Positions 51,900-60,873 are shown, numbered from the stretch's first letter. The stretch is DNA of 64,000 nucleotides from Mycobacteriales bacterium (GCA_035714365.1 DASTMB010000098.1:1-64000); one strand, 5' to 3'. Notes: generated by a model from the letters alone, not told the origin. Numbers and translations are program-made.

Positions 51900-54053
51900 G
51901 TGCGCGAGTGCGCCAACTGCGGGCGGCTGAACGACGAGGACGCCGACTTCTGCGTCAACCCGGACTGCCGCGTCTACCTCGGCTGGTCGAAGCCCGGCCC
52001 GGCCACCGCCGCGCCGCCCACGCCGCCGCCGCCCGCGCCGCCGGTCCCGGACGCGCCGCCCCCGCCGGACCCGGCGCCCGCGCCGACGCCGCCCGCGCCC
52101 ACCCCGCCCGCGCCCACCCCGCCGGCTCCGCCGCCGCCCACGCCGACGCCGATGCCGGCCCCGCCGGCTCCGGCACCGCCGGTGCCGCACCCGCCGCCAC
52201 CCGCGCCGGTGCCGCCGCCGCCGAGCCCGCCGCCGCCCGGCCCGGTACACCCCGTGCAGCCGCCGGCCCCCCCGGTACAGCCGGCCCACGGCACGCAGCC
52301 GCCCGGGCAGCAGCCGACCGGGCAGCAGCCGCAGGCGCAGCACCAGCGCGGCGGCGTCCGCCTCCACCTCGATCCACCCGTCGCGCGCGTCGAGCCGGGC
52401 GGCAGCGTCACCGTCCGCGCCGTCGCCGAGAACACCGGCACCCGCGTGGACGAGCTGCGCGTCGACCTCACCGGCCCCGGCGCGGCGTTCGGCACGCTCG
52501 ACCGCGTGTCGCTGTCGGTCTACCCGGACACGACGCAGGCGGCGACGGTGACGTTCGCGGCGGAGCGCGGGCCGCGGCCGCTCGCGGGCGACACGGCGTT
52601 CACGATCGAGGTGCGCTCGATCCTGCACCGCGACGTGCGCGCCAGCGCCGACGGCGTCGTCGTCGTGGGGCCGTTCGTGGACGTCGCGGGGCGGCTGGAG
52701 CCGGAGGCGACGCGCGGCCGCCGCCCCGGCACGCAGGCCCTCCACCTCACCAACGCCGGCAACGCCGCGGCCGACGTGGCGGTGGCGTTCGACGACCACG
52801 ACGAGCTGCTGACGTTCACCCCGGAGCAGGCGCCGGTCACGGTGCCGCCGGGGGAGACGGCGCGGCTCGCGACGCGGGTCGCCGCGCCGCGCATCTGGAT
52901 CGGGCGCACCAAGTCGCACCAGTTCACGGCGACCGTCACGCCGCCCGGCCGCCCGCCGGTGACCGTCAACGGCGTCCGCCACCAGAAGCCGTTCCTCCCC
53001 TGGTGGCTGCCGCTCCTGCTCGCGCTGCTCGTGGTCGGCGGCGTCGCGGTCGTCAACTACCTGAACACCGGCGAGGTGCCGCGGACCGCGCGGCTGGCCG
53101 CGGCCGCCGCGACCGGCAAGGTCGAGGACGCCGGGTTCGACGTCGGCGTCCGCAACGTCACCGACCCCACCGTCCCGAAGGGGCAGGTGGTCGGCACCGA
53201 CCCGGCCGCCGGCACCAAGCTCAAGAAGGGCAGCATGGTCACGCTGCTCGTGTCGCTGGGGCGGTGCGTCGGCCCGTGCCCGGTCCCGGTGCCGGCCGTC
53301 GAGGGCGCGCCGGTCGCGGAGGCGCGCAAGCGCCTCGCGATCCGGCACCTCAAGATCGCCAACGAGACCACGGTGCCGAGCACCGAGATCGCGAAGGGGC
53401 TGGCGATCCGCACCTCGCCCGCCGCCGGCACCTCCGTCGCGCCCGGCACCGCCGTCACGCTCACGATCTCCAGCGGCCCGCCGGCCGGGGCGCCGGTCGC
53501 GATCCCGGACGTGAGCGACCAGCCGCGCCAGCAGGCGTTCAACATGCTGGTCGACAAGGGGTTCGTCGTGACCGTCGTCCAGCGCGCCGACCGCCGCGCG
53601 CCGGGCATCGCGATCGGCACCGACCCCGCCGCCGGCACCCGCCGCGCGCCGGGCTCCCCGGTGAAGCTGTTCGTGTCGACCGGCCCGCCGACGCCGACGA
53701 TCTTCCGCGACGGCAACCTCCAGCTCTACTCGTTCGCGCGGTACGACCTGGACAACGGCACGCAGACCGACATCAACAGCGACCTCGTCGTGCACAGCAC
53801 CGACACCGGCGACGTCGTCGACGTGGCGCCCGGGGCGACGCTGGGGCTGGCGCCGCCGGGCACGTCGTTCGACTTCGACGGGTGCCGCGACGTCACGCTC
53901 GGCACCGCGCCGGTGCGGTTCGCGGACTTCCCGGAGGGGCGCGTCATCTGCGTGCGCACCGCCCAGGGCCGCATCTCCGTCGTCTACAGCAACGGCCCGC
54001 TCGGCGACTCCGGCATGTGGGGGGTGGCGTTCAAGACGTACAACCGGGTCTGA
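51900..54053 (+). CDS. Zinc-ribbon, Pro-rich, transmembrane PASTA protein of the eCIS cluster
   Basis: 717 residues in a clear order: C4 zinc ribbon (Cys4, 7, 18, 23), a 120-residue Pro/Ala-rich linker, an Ig-like beta region (about 160-360), one membrane span (about 366-388), three PASTA-like repeats (about 395-600; TDPAAGTKLKKGS, TSPAAGTSVAPGT, TDPAAGTRRAPGS) and a novel 115-residue beta domain. The topology puts the ribbon inside and PASTA outside, where it could bind peptidoglycan or muropeptides. It may tether or sense the particle at the envelope. GTG at 51855, overlapping the ATPase stop, is an alternative start. Confidence 0.78.
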   Translation: MRECANCGRLNDEDADFCVNPDCRVYLGWSKPGPATAAPPTPPPPAPPVPDAPPPPDPAPAPTPPAPTPPAPTPPAPPPPTPTPMPAPPAPAPPVPHPPPPAPVPPPPSPPPPGPVHPVQPPAPPVQPAHGTQPPGQQPTGQQPQAQHQRGGVRLHLDPPVARVEPGGSVTVRAVAENTGTRVDELRVDLTGPGAAFGTLDRVSLSVYPDTTQAATVTFAAERGPRPLAGDTAFTIEVRSILHRDVRASADGVVVVGPFVDVAGRLEPEATRGRRPGTQALHLTNAGNAAADVAVAFDDHDELLTFTPEQAPVTVPPGETARLATRVAAPRIWIGRTKSHQFTATVTPPGRPPVTVNGVRHQKPFLPWWLPLLLALLVVGGVAVVNYLNTGEVPRTARLAAAAATGKVEDAGFDVGVRNVTDPTVPKGQVVGTDPAAGTKLKKGSMVTLLVSLGRCVGPCPVPVPAVEGAPVAEARKRLAIRHLKIANETTVPSTEIAKGLAIRTSPAAGTSVAPGTAVTLTISSGPPAGAPVAIPDVSDQPRQQAFNMLVDKGFVVTVVQRADRRAPGIAIGTDPAAGTRRAPGSPVKLFVSTGPPTPTIFRDGNLQLYSFARYDLDNGTQTDINSDLVVHSTDTGDVVDVAPGATLGLAPPGTSFDFDGCRDVTLGTAPVRFADFPEGRVICVRTAQGRISVVYSNGPLGDSGMWGVAFKTYNRV

Positions 54054-54058
54054 GGTTG

Positions 54059-54090
54059 CCCGAACGGGCAGCGCGCGCTGCCCGTTCGGC
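54059..54090. terminator. Perfect 32-nt palindrome with CTGCCCG half-sites
   Basis: Arms GCCGAACGGGCAGCGC (54059-54074) and its exact complement (54075-54090) directly follow the PASTA gene stop by 5 nt. As RNA it forms a strong hairpin and likely ends the first eCIS operon. As DNA it has CGGGCAG and CTGCCCG 6 nt apart, close to the geometry of dyad C before luxR, so it may also be an operator for the DUF4157/effector unit. Confidence 0.6.
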
Positions 54091-54163
54091 CGCACGATGG
54101 GGCATTGCGGCCCCGCCGCCGCCGGTGCGACGGTGCGGGGGCCGCCGTTCGAGGGGAGCCACG

Positions 54164-54868
54164 ATGCGAGCCCAGGACCACGAGCACGACCGGGACGACA
54201 GCCTCCGGCCGAAGGCGGCGCGCATCGACGCGCCCGAGTCGGACGCCCGGCTGCGGGCGGCGCTGTCCGGCCGCCTCGACGTCGCCACCCCGGACACGCT
54301 GCTGCGGGTGCAACGCGCCGCCGGCAACGCCGGCGCGTCCGCCCTCGTGCAGCGCGAGGAGGCGTCCGCCGTCGGCGACGTCGTGTCCTCCGGCGGCCAC
54401 CCGCTGGACCCGGACGTCCGCGCCGACATGGAGGGGCGGCTCGGCCACGACTTCGGCGACGTCCGCGTGCACACCGACGACGGCGCGCACCGGTCCGCGC
54501 AGGCGGTCAACGCGAAGGCGTACACGGTCGGCTCGCACGTGGTGTTCCAGCGCTCGCAGTACGACCCGGCGTCCGACGCCGGCCGGATGACGCTGGCGCA
54601 CGAGCTGACCCACGTCGTGCAGCAGCGCAGCGGCCCGGTCGAGGGCACCGACCACGGCAACGGCCTGCGCGTCAGCGACCCGTCCGACCGGTTCGAGCGC
54701 GAGGCGGTCGCGAACGCCGAGCGCGCGGTCGGTGGCGGGCCGGCGCCGGCCCCGGTGACCGCCGCGCCGGCCGCCGTGCAGCGGCTGGCGGACGACGACG
54801 CCGCGCCGGCGGTGCCGTTCGTGCAGCGCGCCGAGGAGGAGGAGAAGGAGGAGGAGAAGCCGGCGTAG
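54164..54868 (+). CDS. DUF4157 (eCIS core domain) protein
   Basis: 234 residues. The DUF4157 domain at about 80-175 contains the zinc-protease-like motif HELTH (His146, Glu147, His150) after DFGDVRVHTDDGAHRSAQ. DUF4157 is a marker of eCIS-associated effectors. Before it, LLRVQRAAGNAG followed by LVQRE, and after it AVQRL and FVQRA, repeat a VQR tag. The C-terminus is a run of Glu/Lys. ATG with GAGGGGAG upstream. It ends 9 nt before the large effector gene, so the two are made together. No catalytic role has been shown for this motif. Confidence 0.88.
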   Translation: MRAQDHEHDRDDSLRPKAARIDAPESDARLRAALSGRLDVATPDTLLRVQRAAGNAGASALVQREEASAVGDVVSSGGHPLDPDVRADMEGRLGHDFGDVRVHTDDGAHRSAQAVNAKAYTVGSHVVFQRSQYDPASDAGRMTLAHELTHVVQQRSGPVEGTDHGNGLRVSDPSDRFEREAVANAERAVGGGPAPAPVTAAPAAVQRLADDDAAPAVPFVQRAEEEEKEEEKPA

Positions 54869-54877
54869 CCGGCGACC

Positions 54878-57800
54878 ATGCCCGCCAAGGACGGCCCGCG
54901 CGCGGCCCCGCCGCAGCGCGCGCACCGGGTGACGCCCCCGCCGCGGACCGCCGTGCGGGTTGCGCCGCACGCGCTGGCGGCGTTGCAACGCAGCGCCGGC
55001 AACGCCGCCGTCTCCCTCGCCGTGCAGCGCCTCGCCGGCGCGCCCGCCGCGCCGAAGCAGGATCCGCGGTTCGCGGCCGTCGCCGCGAAGGTGAAGCAGC
55101 AGGGCGCGAAGCTGCGGCAGCACCCGCCCGCCACGGCCGAGGCGAAGAAGGCGCAGGACGCCGCCGTCGCGCCGCCCGACGACCGCGAGGCGAAGGCCAA
55201 GGCGGCGCGCGCCGACGACATGGCCAACGCCCGCCCGGGCGGCTTCGACAAGGCGGCGTTCGTCGCGGCCGTGAAGCGCGCGGTCGCGGAGAAGGCGCCG
55301 AAGAACCTCGACGAGGCGGACAGCTTTGCCACCTCCGGCAAGGCGGGCGAGGTCAAGGCCCAGGTCGCCGGGCGGGTCACCGAGGGGAAGCAGGCCTCCG
55401 CGAAGGACATCGCCGAGCGCGCCGGACGGCCGCCCGACACCGGCGCCGTTCCGGAGAAGCCGGTCACGCCGCTCGCGCCCGAACGCCCCGTCGGCCCGTC
55501 GCCGATCGACGCCGCGAAGGCCATGCCCGCCCGCGCGCCACCGGCCGCCACCGACCTCTCCGCCCCCAAGGCGGAGACGGACCAGAAGATGGCCGAGGCG
55601 GGGGTCACCGAGGACCAGCTCGCCCGGTCGAACGAGCCGGAGTTCACCGGCGCCCTCGCCGCCAAGAAGGAGGGGGAGCAGTTCTCCGCCACCGCGCCCG
55701 CGCAGGTGCGCGCCGCGGAGGCGGCGACCCTCGCGACCGCGCAGGCCGGCGCCAAGGCGGAGACCGGCACGGGTCTCGCCGCCATGGCCGGGTCCCGGAA
55801 GACCAACCTCGGCAAGGTCGCCACCGGCAAGACCGGCACCAAGGCGCGGGACGAGCAGAAGCGCGCGGAGTTCGCGACCCACGTCAAGGGCATCTTCGAC
55901 GCGACGAAGAGGGACGTCGACGTCATCCTCAACGGCCTCGACGCCGAGGTCGGCCGCCGCTTCGACGCCGGCGAGAAGGCGGCGCGCGACGCGTTCACCG
56001 CCGACCACAAGGCGCGGATGCAGCGGTACAAGGACGACCGCTACGACGGCTGGACGGGCGCGGCGCGCTGGACCGCCGACCTGTTCACCGGCCTCCCCGA
56101 GGAGGCCAACCAGATCTACGTCCTCTCCAAGCAGCTCTACGAGTCGCGCATGGAGCGGGTCATCTCCGACGTCGCCGACTTCATCGGCGCCGAGCTGACC
56201 AGGGCGAAGGCGCGGATCGCGGCCGGGCAGGCCGAGATCAAGAAGTTCGTCGCCTCGCAGCCGAAGGACCTCCAGAAGATCGCGCAGGACGCCGCGAACG
56301 AGTTCAAGGACCGGTTCGCGCAGCTCGAGTCCGACGTGGACGACAAGCAGAACGCGCTCGTCGACGACCTGGCGAGCCGCTACGTCGAGGCGCGCAACGC
56401 CGTCGACGAGGAGATCAAGGCAGCGCAGGAGGCGAACAAGGGCCTCTGGGACAAGGTCAAGGACGCCGTCGTCGGGGCCATCGAGACGATCCTCAAGCTC
56501 AAGGACATGCTGCTCGGCGTCCTCGCCCGTGCGGCCGGCGCCGTAGAGAAGATCATCAAGGACCCGATCGGCTTCCTCGGCAACCTCGTCAACGCCGTAG
56601 GCGCCGGCATCAGCGGCTTCGCCTCGCGGATCGGCGAGCACCTGAAGAAGGGGCTCCAGGCGTGGCTGTTCGGCGCGCTGGCCGAGGCGGGCATCGAGAT
56701 CCCGGAGACGTTCGACCTCAAGGGGATCGTCAAGCTGATCCTGTCGATCCTGGGGCTCACCTGGGCGAACATCCGCGCGCGGATCGTCAAGGCGCTGCCC
56801 GGCGCGGAGAAGGTCATCGGCCTGCTGGAGAAGTCGGTCGAGTTCATCCAGGTCATCCTCAGCGAGGGCGTCGGCGGCCTGTGGAAGTGGATCGTCGCGA
56901 AGCTCTCCGACCTCCAGGAGATGGTGCTCGGCAAGATCAAGGAGTTCGTGATCACGAAGATCGTCACCGCCGGCATCACCTGGCTGATCTCGATGCTCAA
57001 CCCGGCGGCGGCGTTCGTGAAGGCCTGCAAGATGATCTACGACGTCGTCATGTTCTTCGTGGAGAAGGCGGCGCAGATCAAGGAGTTCGTGGACGCCGTC
57101 CTCGACTCCGTGGAGTCGATCGCGAGCGGCGGCGTCGGCGCCGTCGCCGGCCTGATCGAGAACACGCTCGCGAAGATGGTGCCGGTGCTCATCGGCTTCC
57201 TCGCCAGCCTGCTCAACCTCGGCGGCATCTCCGAGAAGATCAAGTCGATCCTGAAGGCCGTCCAGAAGCCGGTCATGAACGTGGTCGACAAGCTCATCGC
57301 CGCCGCCGTCAAGGTCGGCAAGAGGCTCCTGGCCAAGCTGAAGGCCAAGGTTCAGGGCGGCGACGACTCCCCGGCAGGCAAGCAGCAACGCCTCGACAAG
57401 GGCGTGGCCGCCGCGGTCTCGGCGGTGAACCGGCTGGCCGGCGGGCCCGTCGGGCGCGCCGCGCTGGTCCCGATACTCGGTGGCATCAAGGTGCGTTACG
57501 GCCTCGTCGCGCTCGAGCCGGTCCTCCACGAGGGCCGGTGGCACGTGCATGGCGAGGTCAACCCGCGGAAGCGGAGCAAGACCAAGGCGGTCCCGCCGAC
57601 CAAGGGAAGCCAGATACCGCAGGACCCGATCGCGGAGCTCGTCCAGCACCTGGGTCCGATGATGACCTCGCTCTCCAAGGCGCTCGCCTACAACTCCAAG
57701 GAGACACACGCGTTCGTGACGTTCCCCGGCAGCCCCCACCTGCACTACAAGAGCACGTCGGGCATGCATGCCGAGCAGAACTTCATCGTCGACGTGAACA

Positions 57801-58255
57801 ACAACCTGACGAAGTACATCGACGGGCAGAAGTACAAGCCCGGCTCGACGGTTCCGGCGACCATGAGGATCAACCGCACGCCGTGTGACCACTGCGCGCG
57901 AGACCTGGCGCTCACCTTCGGCCCGAACGGGAAGGTGGCCGGACGCAGGGTGGATCTCACGATCCTCACGACGGCCTTCTACGGGCGGAAGGAGGCCCAG
58001 GACAACGAGAACGTCGTCGTCATTCCGGCCAGCACGCCCCGGGTACTGGCCGACATGCGCGCGCAGGGCGTGAAGATGGGGCCGTGGGACATCTGGAGCG
58101 TCATCGAGGCGCAGGCGGCCGATCCCCGGCTGGCGGAGCTGAAGAACGAGACGGCGGGGAACCTCGCCGTCCACAGCCGGCTGCAGGGAATGCTCGACGA
58201 GGTCGCGCGCCTGATGGCGGAGCCGAGGTGGGAGCCGGTGCGTTCGAGGCGCTGA
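54878..58255 (+). CDS. Putative eCIS effector with C-terminal deaminase-like domain
   Basis: 1125 residues. N-terminus carries the tag LAALQRSAGNAAVSLAVQRL. A charged, Ala-rich helical region (about 60-500) is followed by several long hydrophobic helices (about 560-800) that could insert in membranes. From about residue 850, base use becomes less GC-rich and a separate C-terminal module begins, with HAEQ (His964, Glu966) and PCDHC (Cys1003, Cys1006), the zinc and proton-shuttle motifs of the cytidine-deaminase superfamily. This is the layout of a polymorphic toxin, so the target could be DNA, RNA or nucleotides. No immunity gene follows. ATG start, AGCCGGCGACC leader. Confidence 0.8.
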   Translation: MPAKDGPRAAPPQRAHRVTPPPRTAVRVAPHALAALQRSAGNAAVSLAVQRLAGAPAAPKQDPRFAAVAAKVKQQGAKLRQHPPATAEAKKAQDAAVAPPDDREAKAKAARADDMANARPGGFDKAAFVAAVKRAVAEKAPKNLDEADSFATSGKAGEVKAQVAGRVTEGKQASAKDIAERAGRPPDTGAVPEKPVTPLAPERPVGPSPIDAAKAMPARAPPAATDLSAPKAETDQKMAEAGVTEDQLARSNEPEFTGALAAKKEGEQFSATAPAQVRAAEAATLATAQAGAKAETGTGLAAMAGSRKTNLGKVATGKTGTKARDEQKRAEFATHVKGIFDATKRDVDVILNGLDAEVGRRFDAGEKAARDAFTADHKARMQRYKDDRYDGWTGAARWTADLFTGLPEEANQIYVLSKQLYESRMERVISDVADFIGAELTRAKARIAAGQAEIKKFVASQPKDLQKIAQDAANEFKDRFAQLESDVDDKQNALVDDLASRYVEARNAVDEEIKAAQEANKGLWDKVKDAVVGAIETILKLKDMLLGVLARAAGAVEKIIKDPIGFLGNLVNAVGAGISGFASRIGEHLKKGLQAWLFGALAEAGIEIPETFDLKGIVKLILSILGLTWANIRARIVKALPGAEKVIGLLEKSVEFIQVILSEGVGGLWKWIVAKLSDLQEMVLGKIKEFVITKIVTAGITWLISMLNPAAAFVKACKMIYDVVMFFVEKAAQIKEFVDAVLDSVESIASGGVGAVAGLIENTLAKMVPVLIGFLASLLNLGGISEKIKSILKAVQKPVMNVVDKLIAAAVKVGKRLLAKLKAKVQGGDDSPAGKQQRLDKGVAAAVSAVNRLAGGPVGRAALVPILGGIKVRYGLVALEPVLHEGRWHVHGEVNPRKRSKTKAVPPTKGSQIPQDPIAELVQHLGPMMTSLSKALAYNSKETHAFVTFPGSPHLHYKSTSGMHAEQNFIVDVNNNLTKYIDGQKYKPGSTVPATMRINRTPCDHCARDLALTFGPNGKVAGRRVDLTILTTAFYGRKEAQDNENVVVIPASTPRVLADMRAQGVKMGPWDIWSVIEAQAADPRLAELKNETAGNLAVHSRLQGMLDEVARLMAEPRWEPVRSRR

Positions 58256-58320
58256 CCGCCGTGCGCGGGAAGGGCGGATCGGGCGTACTTTCGGGCAGCG
58301 CACCGCGCCTGCGTCGCTGA

Positions 58321-58346
58321 CCGGGAGGGCGTTCCCGCCCGCCCGG
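58321..58346 (+). terminator. Hairpin after the effector gene
   Basis: Two 11-nt arms (58321-58331, 58336-58346) with one mismatch and a TTCC loop. It lies 65 nt after the effector stop and would end the DUF4157/effector transcript. The 139-nt gap also has one CGGGCAG half-site (58292-58298) and the sheath ribosome site. Confidence 0.5.
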
Positions 58347-58364
58347 CGCGGCGGCACGCTGCCT

Positions 58365-58386
58365 CTCGACGAGTTCCGACGTCGAG
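58365..58386 (+). promoter_or_regulatory. Stem that overlaps the sheath ribosome-binding site
   Basis: CTCGACG (58365-58371) pairs with CGTCGAG (58380-58386). The downstream arm includes the first bases of the GAGGAGG Shine-Dalgarno (58384-58390), 4 nt before the sheath GTG. Partial masking of the site could tune sheath synthesis. Confidence 0.3.
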
Positions 58387-58394
58387 GAGGCGCC

Positions 58395-59948
58395 GTGCCC
58401 ACCTACCTGTCACCGGGCGTGTACGTCGAGGAGGTCGACTCCGGCTCCCGCCCCATCGAGGGCGTGGGGACGGCCGTCGCGGCGTTCGTCGGCTTCGCCG
58501 ACCGCGGGCCGTTCGACCAGGCCACCCTGGTCACCAACTGGAGCCAGTTCACGCAGACGTTCGGCGACTTCGTCGAGGGCACCTACCTCGCGCACGCCGT
58601 CTACGGCTACTTCGCCAACGGCGGCGGCGCGGCGTACATCGTCCGCGTCGGCGAGGACGGCGGCGGCGGGGACGCCGCGCCGAAGGCGCTGCCGGCGGGC
58701 GCGCGGGAGGCGGCGCTCGGCGGCTACCGGATCACCGAGCTGCCCGAGGCGGGCGCGCGGGGCGACATCACGGTCGAGGTCGGACCGCCGAAGCCCGCGG
58801 AGGGGGTGACGCCCGCGGAGGACGCGTTCAGCCTCACGATCAAGGTCGGCGGCAAGGCGCAGGAGACGTTCGACTACGTCACGACGAAGCGCGGCAAGGA
58901 GAACGTCGTCACGGTCGTCCGCGCGAGCTCGAAGCTGATCGGGATCGAGGAGACGGCGACGGGCGCGGCGCTGGCCCGGCCGGAGGCGGGCGCGGTGACG
59001 CTCGCCGCGCCGCCCGCGGTGCCGGCGCTGCCGGACCGCGTCTCCGCCGACGACTACGTCGGCGACGTGGCCGAGCGCACCGGCTTCTCCGGGCTCGAAG
59101 CGATCGACGAGATCACGATGGTCGCGGTGCCGGACCTGATGAGCGCCTACCAACGCGGCGCGATCGACCTCGACGGCGTCCAGGCGGTGCAGCTCGCGAT
59201 CATCGCCCACTGCGAGCAGGCCGGCGACCGGATGGCGATCCTCGACGCGCCCCCCGGCCTGGCGCCGCAGCAGGTGAAGGAGTGGCGCACCGAGAAGGCC
59301 GGCTACGACTCGAAGTACGCGACGCTCTACTACCCGTGGATCACGGCGTTCGACCCGGCCACGAAGAAGAACGTCTCGATCCCGCCGAGCGGCCACGTCG
59401 CCGGCATCTGGGCCCGCAACGACGACACGCGCGGCGTGCACAAGGCCCCCGCGAACGAGGTGGTGCGCGGCGCGATCTCGCTCGACACGCAGCTCACCAA
59501 GCCCGAGCACGACCTGCTCAACCCGCTCGGCGTGAACTGCATCCGCGCGTTCCCCGGCCGCGGTATCCGGGTGTGGGGCGCGCGCACGCTGTCCTCCGAC
59601 GCCGAGTGGAAGTACCTCAACGTCCGGCGGCTGTTCAACTACCTCGAGGAGTCCATCCTCGACGGCACCCAGTGGGTGGTGTTCGAGCCCAACGACGACG
59701 CGCTGTGGGCGCGCATCCGCCGCACCATCGCGGCGTTCCTGATCAACGAGTGGCGCAAGGGCGCGCTGTTCGGGCTGACGCCGGACGAGGCGTTCTACGT
59801 CAAGTGCGACCGCGAGACGAACCCGGCCGAGGGCATCGACGCCGGCCAGGTCGTCTGCGAGGTCGGCATCGCGCCGGTGAAGCCGGCGGAGTTCGTGGTG
59901 TTCCGGCTGGCGCAGTTCTCCGGTGGCACCAGCCTCGTCAGCGAGTGA
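58395..59948 (+). CDS. eCIS contractile sheath protein
   Basis: 517 residues. Start PTYLSPGVYVEEVDSGSRPI and end PAEFVVFRLAQF are the classic ends of phage/eCIS tail sheath proteins, which polymerise round the tube and contract. The conserved core near the end contains WVVFEPNDDALWARIRRTIAAFL in two segments and GIAPVKPAE. A surface insertion spans about residues 85-210. GTG start with GAGGAGG. Confidence 0.95.
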   Translation: MPTYLSPGVYVEEVDSGSRPIEGVGTAVAAFVGFADRGPFDQATLVTNWSQFTQTFGDFVEGTYLAHAVYGYFANGGGAAYIVRVGEDGGGGDAAPKALPAGAREAALGGYRITELPEAGARGDITVEVGPPKPAEGVTPAEDAFSLTIKVGGKAQETFDYVTTKRGKENVVTVVRASSKLIGIEETATGAALARPEAGAVTLAAPPAVPALPDRVSADDYVGDVAERTGFSGLEAIDEITMVAVPDLMSAYQRGAIDLDGVQAVQLAIIAHCEQAGDRMAILDAPPGLAPQQVKEWRTEKAGYDSKYATLYYPWITAFDPATKKNVSIPPSGHVAGIWARNDDTRGVHKAPANEVVRGAISLDTQLTKPEHDLLNPLGVNCIRAFPGRGIRVWGARTLSSDAEWKYLNVRRLFNYLEESILDGTQWVVFEPNDDALWARIRRTIAAFLINEWRKGALFGLTPDEAFYVKCDRETNPAEGIDAGQVVCEVGIAPVKPAEFVVFRLAQFSGGTSLVSE

Positions 59949-59980
59949 GCCGCGCGAGCGGGAACGGAAGGTAGGGACGC

Positions 59981-60424
59981 ATGGCACTCCCCGAAATGGA
60001 CACCACCGTCGGTCACTCGTTCGGCATCGAGATCGACGGCGTCGTCATCAAGCAGATCTCGGAGGTGTCCGGCCTGAAGATGGAGCAGGACGTCATCGAG
60101 CTGAAGCAGAACACGCCGGACGGCAAGTACGTCGTCAAGAAGCTGCCCGGCCGGTTCAAGGCCGGCGAGGTGACGCTGACCCGCGGCCTCACCGGCGACA
60201 ACTCGTTCGAGAAGTGGGTCAAGGACAGCCGGTTCGGCAAGATGGGCGCGGCCCGCAAGGGCGGCGCGATCATCGTGTACGACTACGAGGGCAACGCGAT
60301 CAAGCGCTACAAGCTCACCAACGCGTGGCCGAAGTCGCTGGAGATCGGCACCCTCAAGGCCGGCGACACGAGCGTGCTCACCGAGAAGCTCGTCGTCACC
60401 TACGAGAGCCTGGAAGTCGAGTGA
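59981..60424 (+). CDS. eCIS inner tube protein 1
   Basis: 147 residues of the T4 gp19-like tube family. GHSFGIEIDGVVIKQISEVSGL and the middle GEVTLTRGL are typical; the end ESLEVE completes the tube barrel. Hexamers stack to make the needle that carries cargo. ATG with GGAAGG; the stop overlaps the baseplate-type gene start (GTGA region). Confidence 0.95.
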   Translation: MALPEMDTTVGHSFGIEIDGVVIKQISEVSGLKMEQDVIELKQNTPDGKYVVKKLPGRFKAGEVTLTRGLTGDNSFEKWVKDSRFGKMGAARKGGAIIVYDYEGNAIKRYKLTNAWPKSLEIGTLKAGDTSVLTEKLVVTYESLEVE

Positions 60425-60873
60425 TCCGCCGCGCCACCGCGCTGCTCGACGCCGACGAGCGGCCGGCCGTCGTGGAGGCCGGCGCGGCGCGGCGCGAGCC
60501 GGCGCTGCGGACGGAGTTCCCGTTCGTGCTGCCCCGCGGGTACGTCGACGCCGCCGGCACCGTCCACCGCGACGGCGTGATGCGGCTGGCGACCGCGCGC
60601 GACGAGCTGCTGCCGTTGCGGGACGACCGGGTCCGCGAGAACCCGGCGTACCTGTCGGTCGTGCTGCTGGCCCGCGTCGTCACGCGGCTCGGCGCGATCG
60701 AGGACGTGCACGCGGGGGTCGTGGAGGACCTGTTCGCGGCGGACCTGGCGTTCCTCCAGGACTTCTACAAGCGGGTCAACGCCGAGGGCACCACGCGCGC
60801 CGCCGTGACCTGCCCTGGGTGCGCGCACGAGTTCGCGGTCGACGTCTCGGGCGGCCGTCCGGGGGAATCGTGA
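60421..60873 (+). CDS. T4-type baseplate-assembly-like protein of eCIS
   Basis: 150 residues. TEFPFVLPRGYVDAAGTVHR, GVMRLATARDEL and NPAYLSVVLLARVVTRLG (near 75-95) match the protein family labelled T4 bacteriophage base plate protein that follows tube genes in eCIS loci. The C-terminus adds a CPGC half zinc ribbon. It may assist tube or baseplate assembly. GTG start overlaps the tube stop. Confidence 0.82.
   Translation: MIRRATALLDADERPAVVEAGAARREPALRTEFPFVLPRGYVDAAGTVHRDGVMRLATARDELLPLRDDRVRENPAYLSVVLLARVVTRLGAIEDVHAGVVEDLFAADLAFLQDFYKRVNAEGTTRAAVTCPGCAHEFAVDVSGGRPGES

Noticed and set aside
58084-58320. Short frame overlapping the effector end as an immunity gene
   Set aside because: It reads the effector codons in another frame, is Gly/Arg-rich, has no ribosome site and no fold signal.
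53984-58402. 1472-codon open frame on the minus strand opposite the DUF4157 and effector genes
   Set aside because: It is a GC-driven antisense shadow: Arg/Gly/Asp/Val-rich low-complexity text, no domain, and it covers two well-supported genes.
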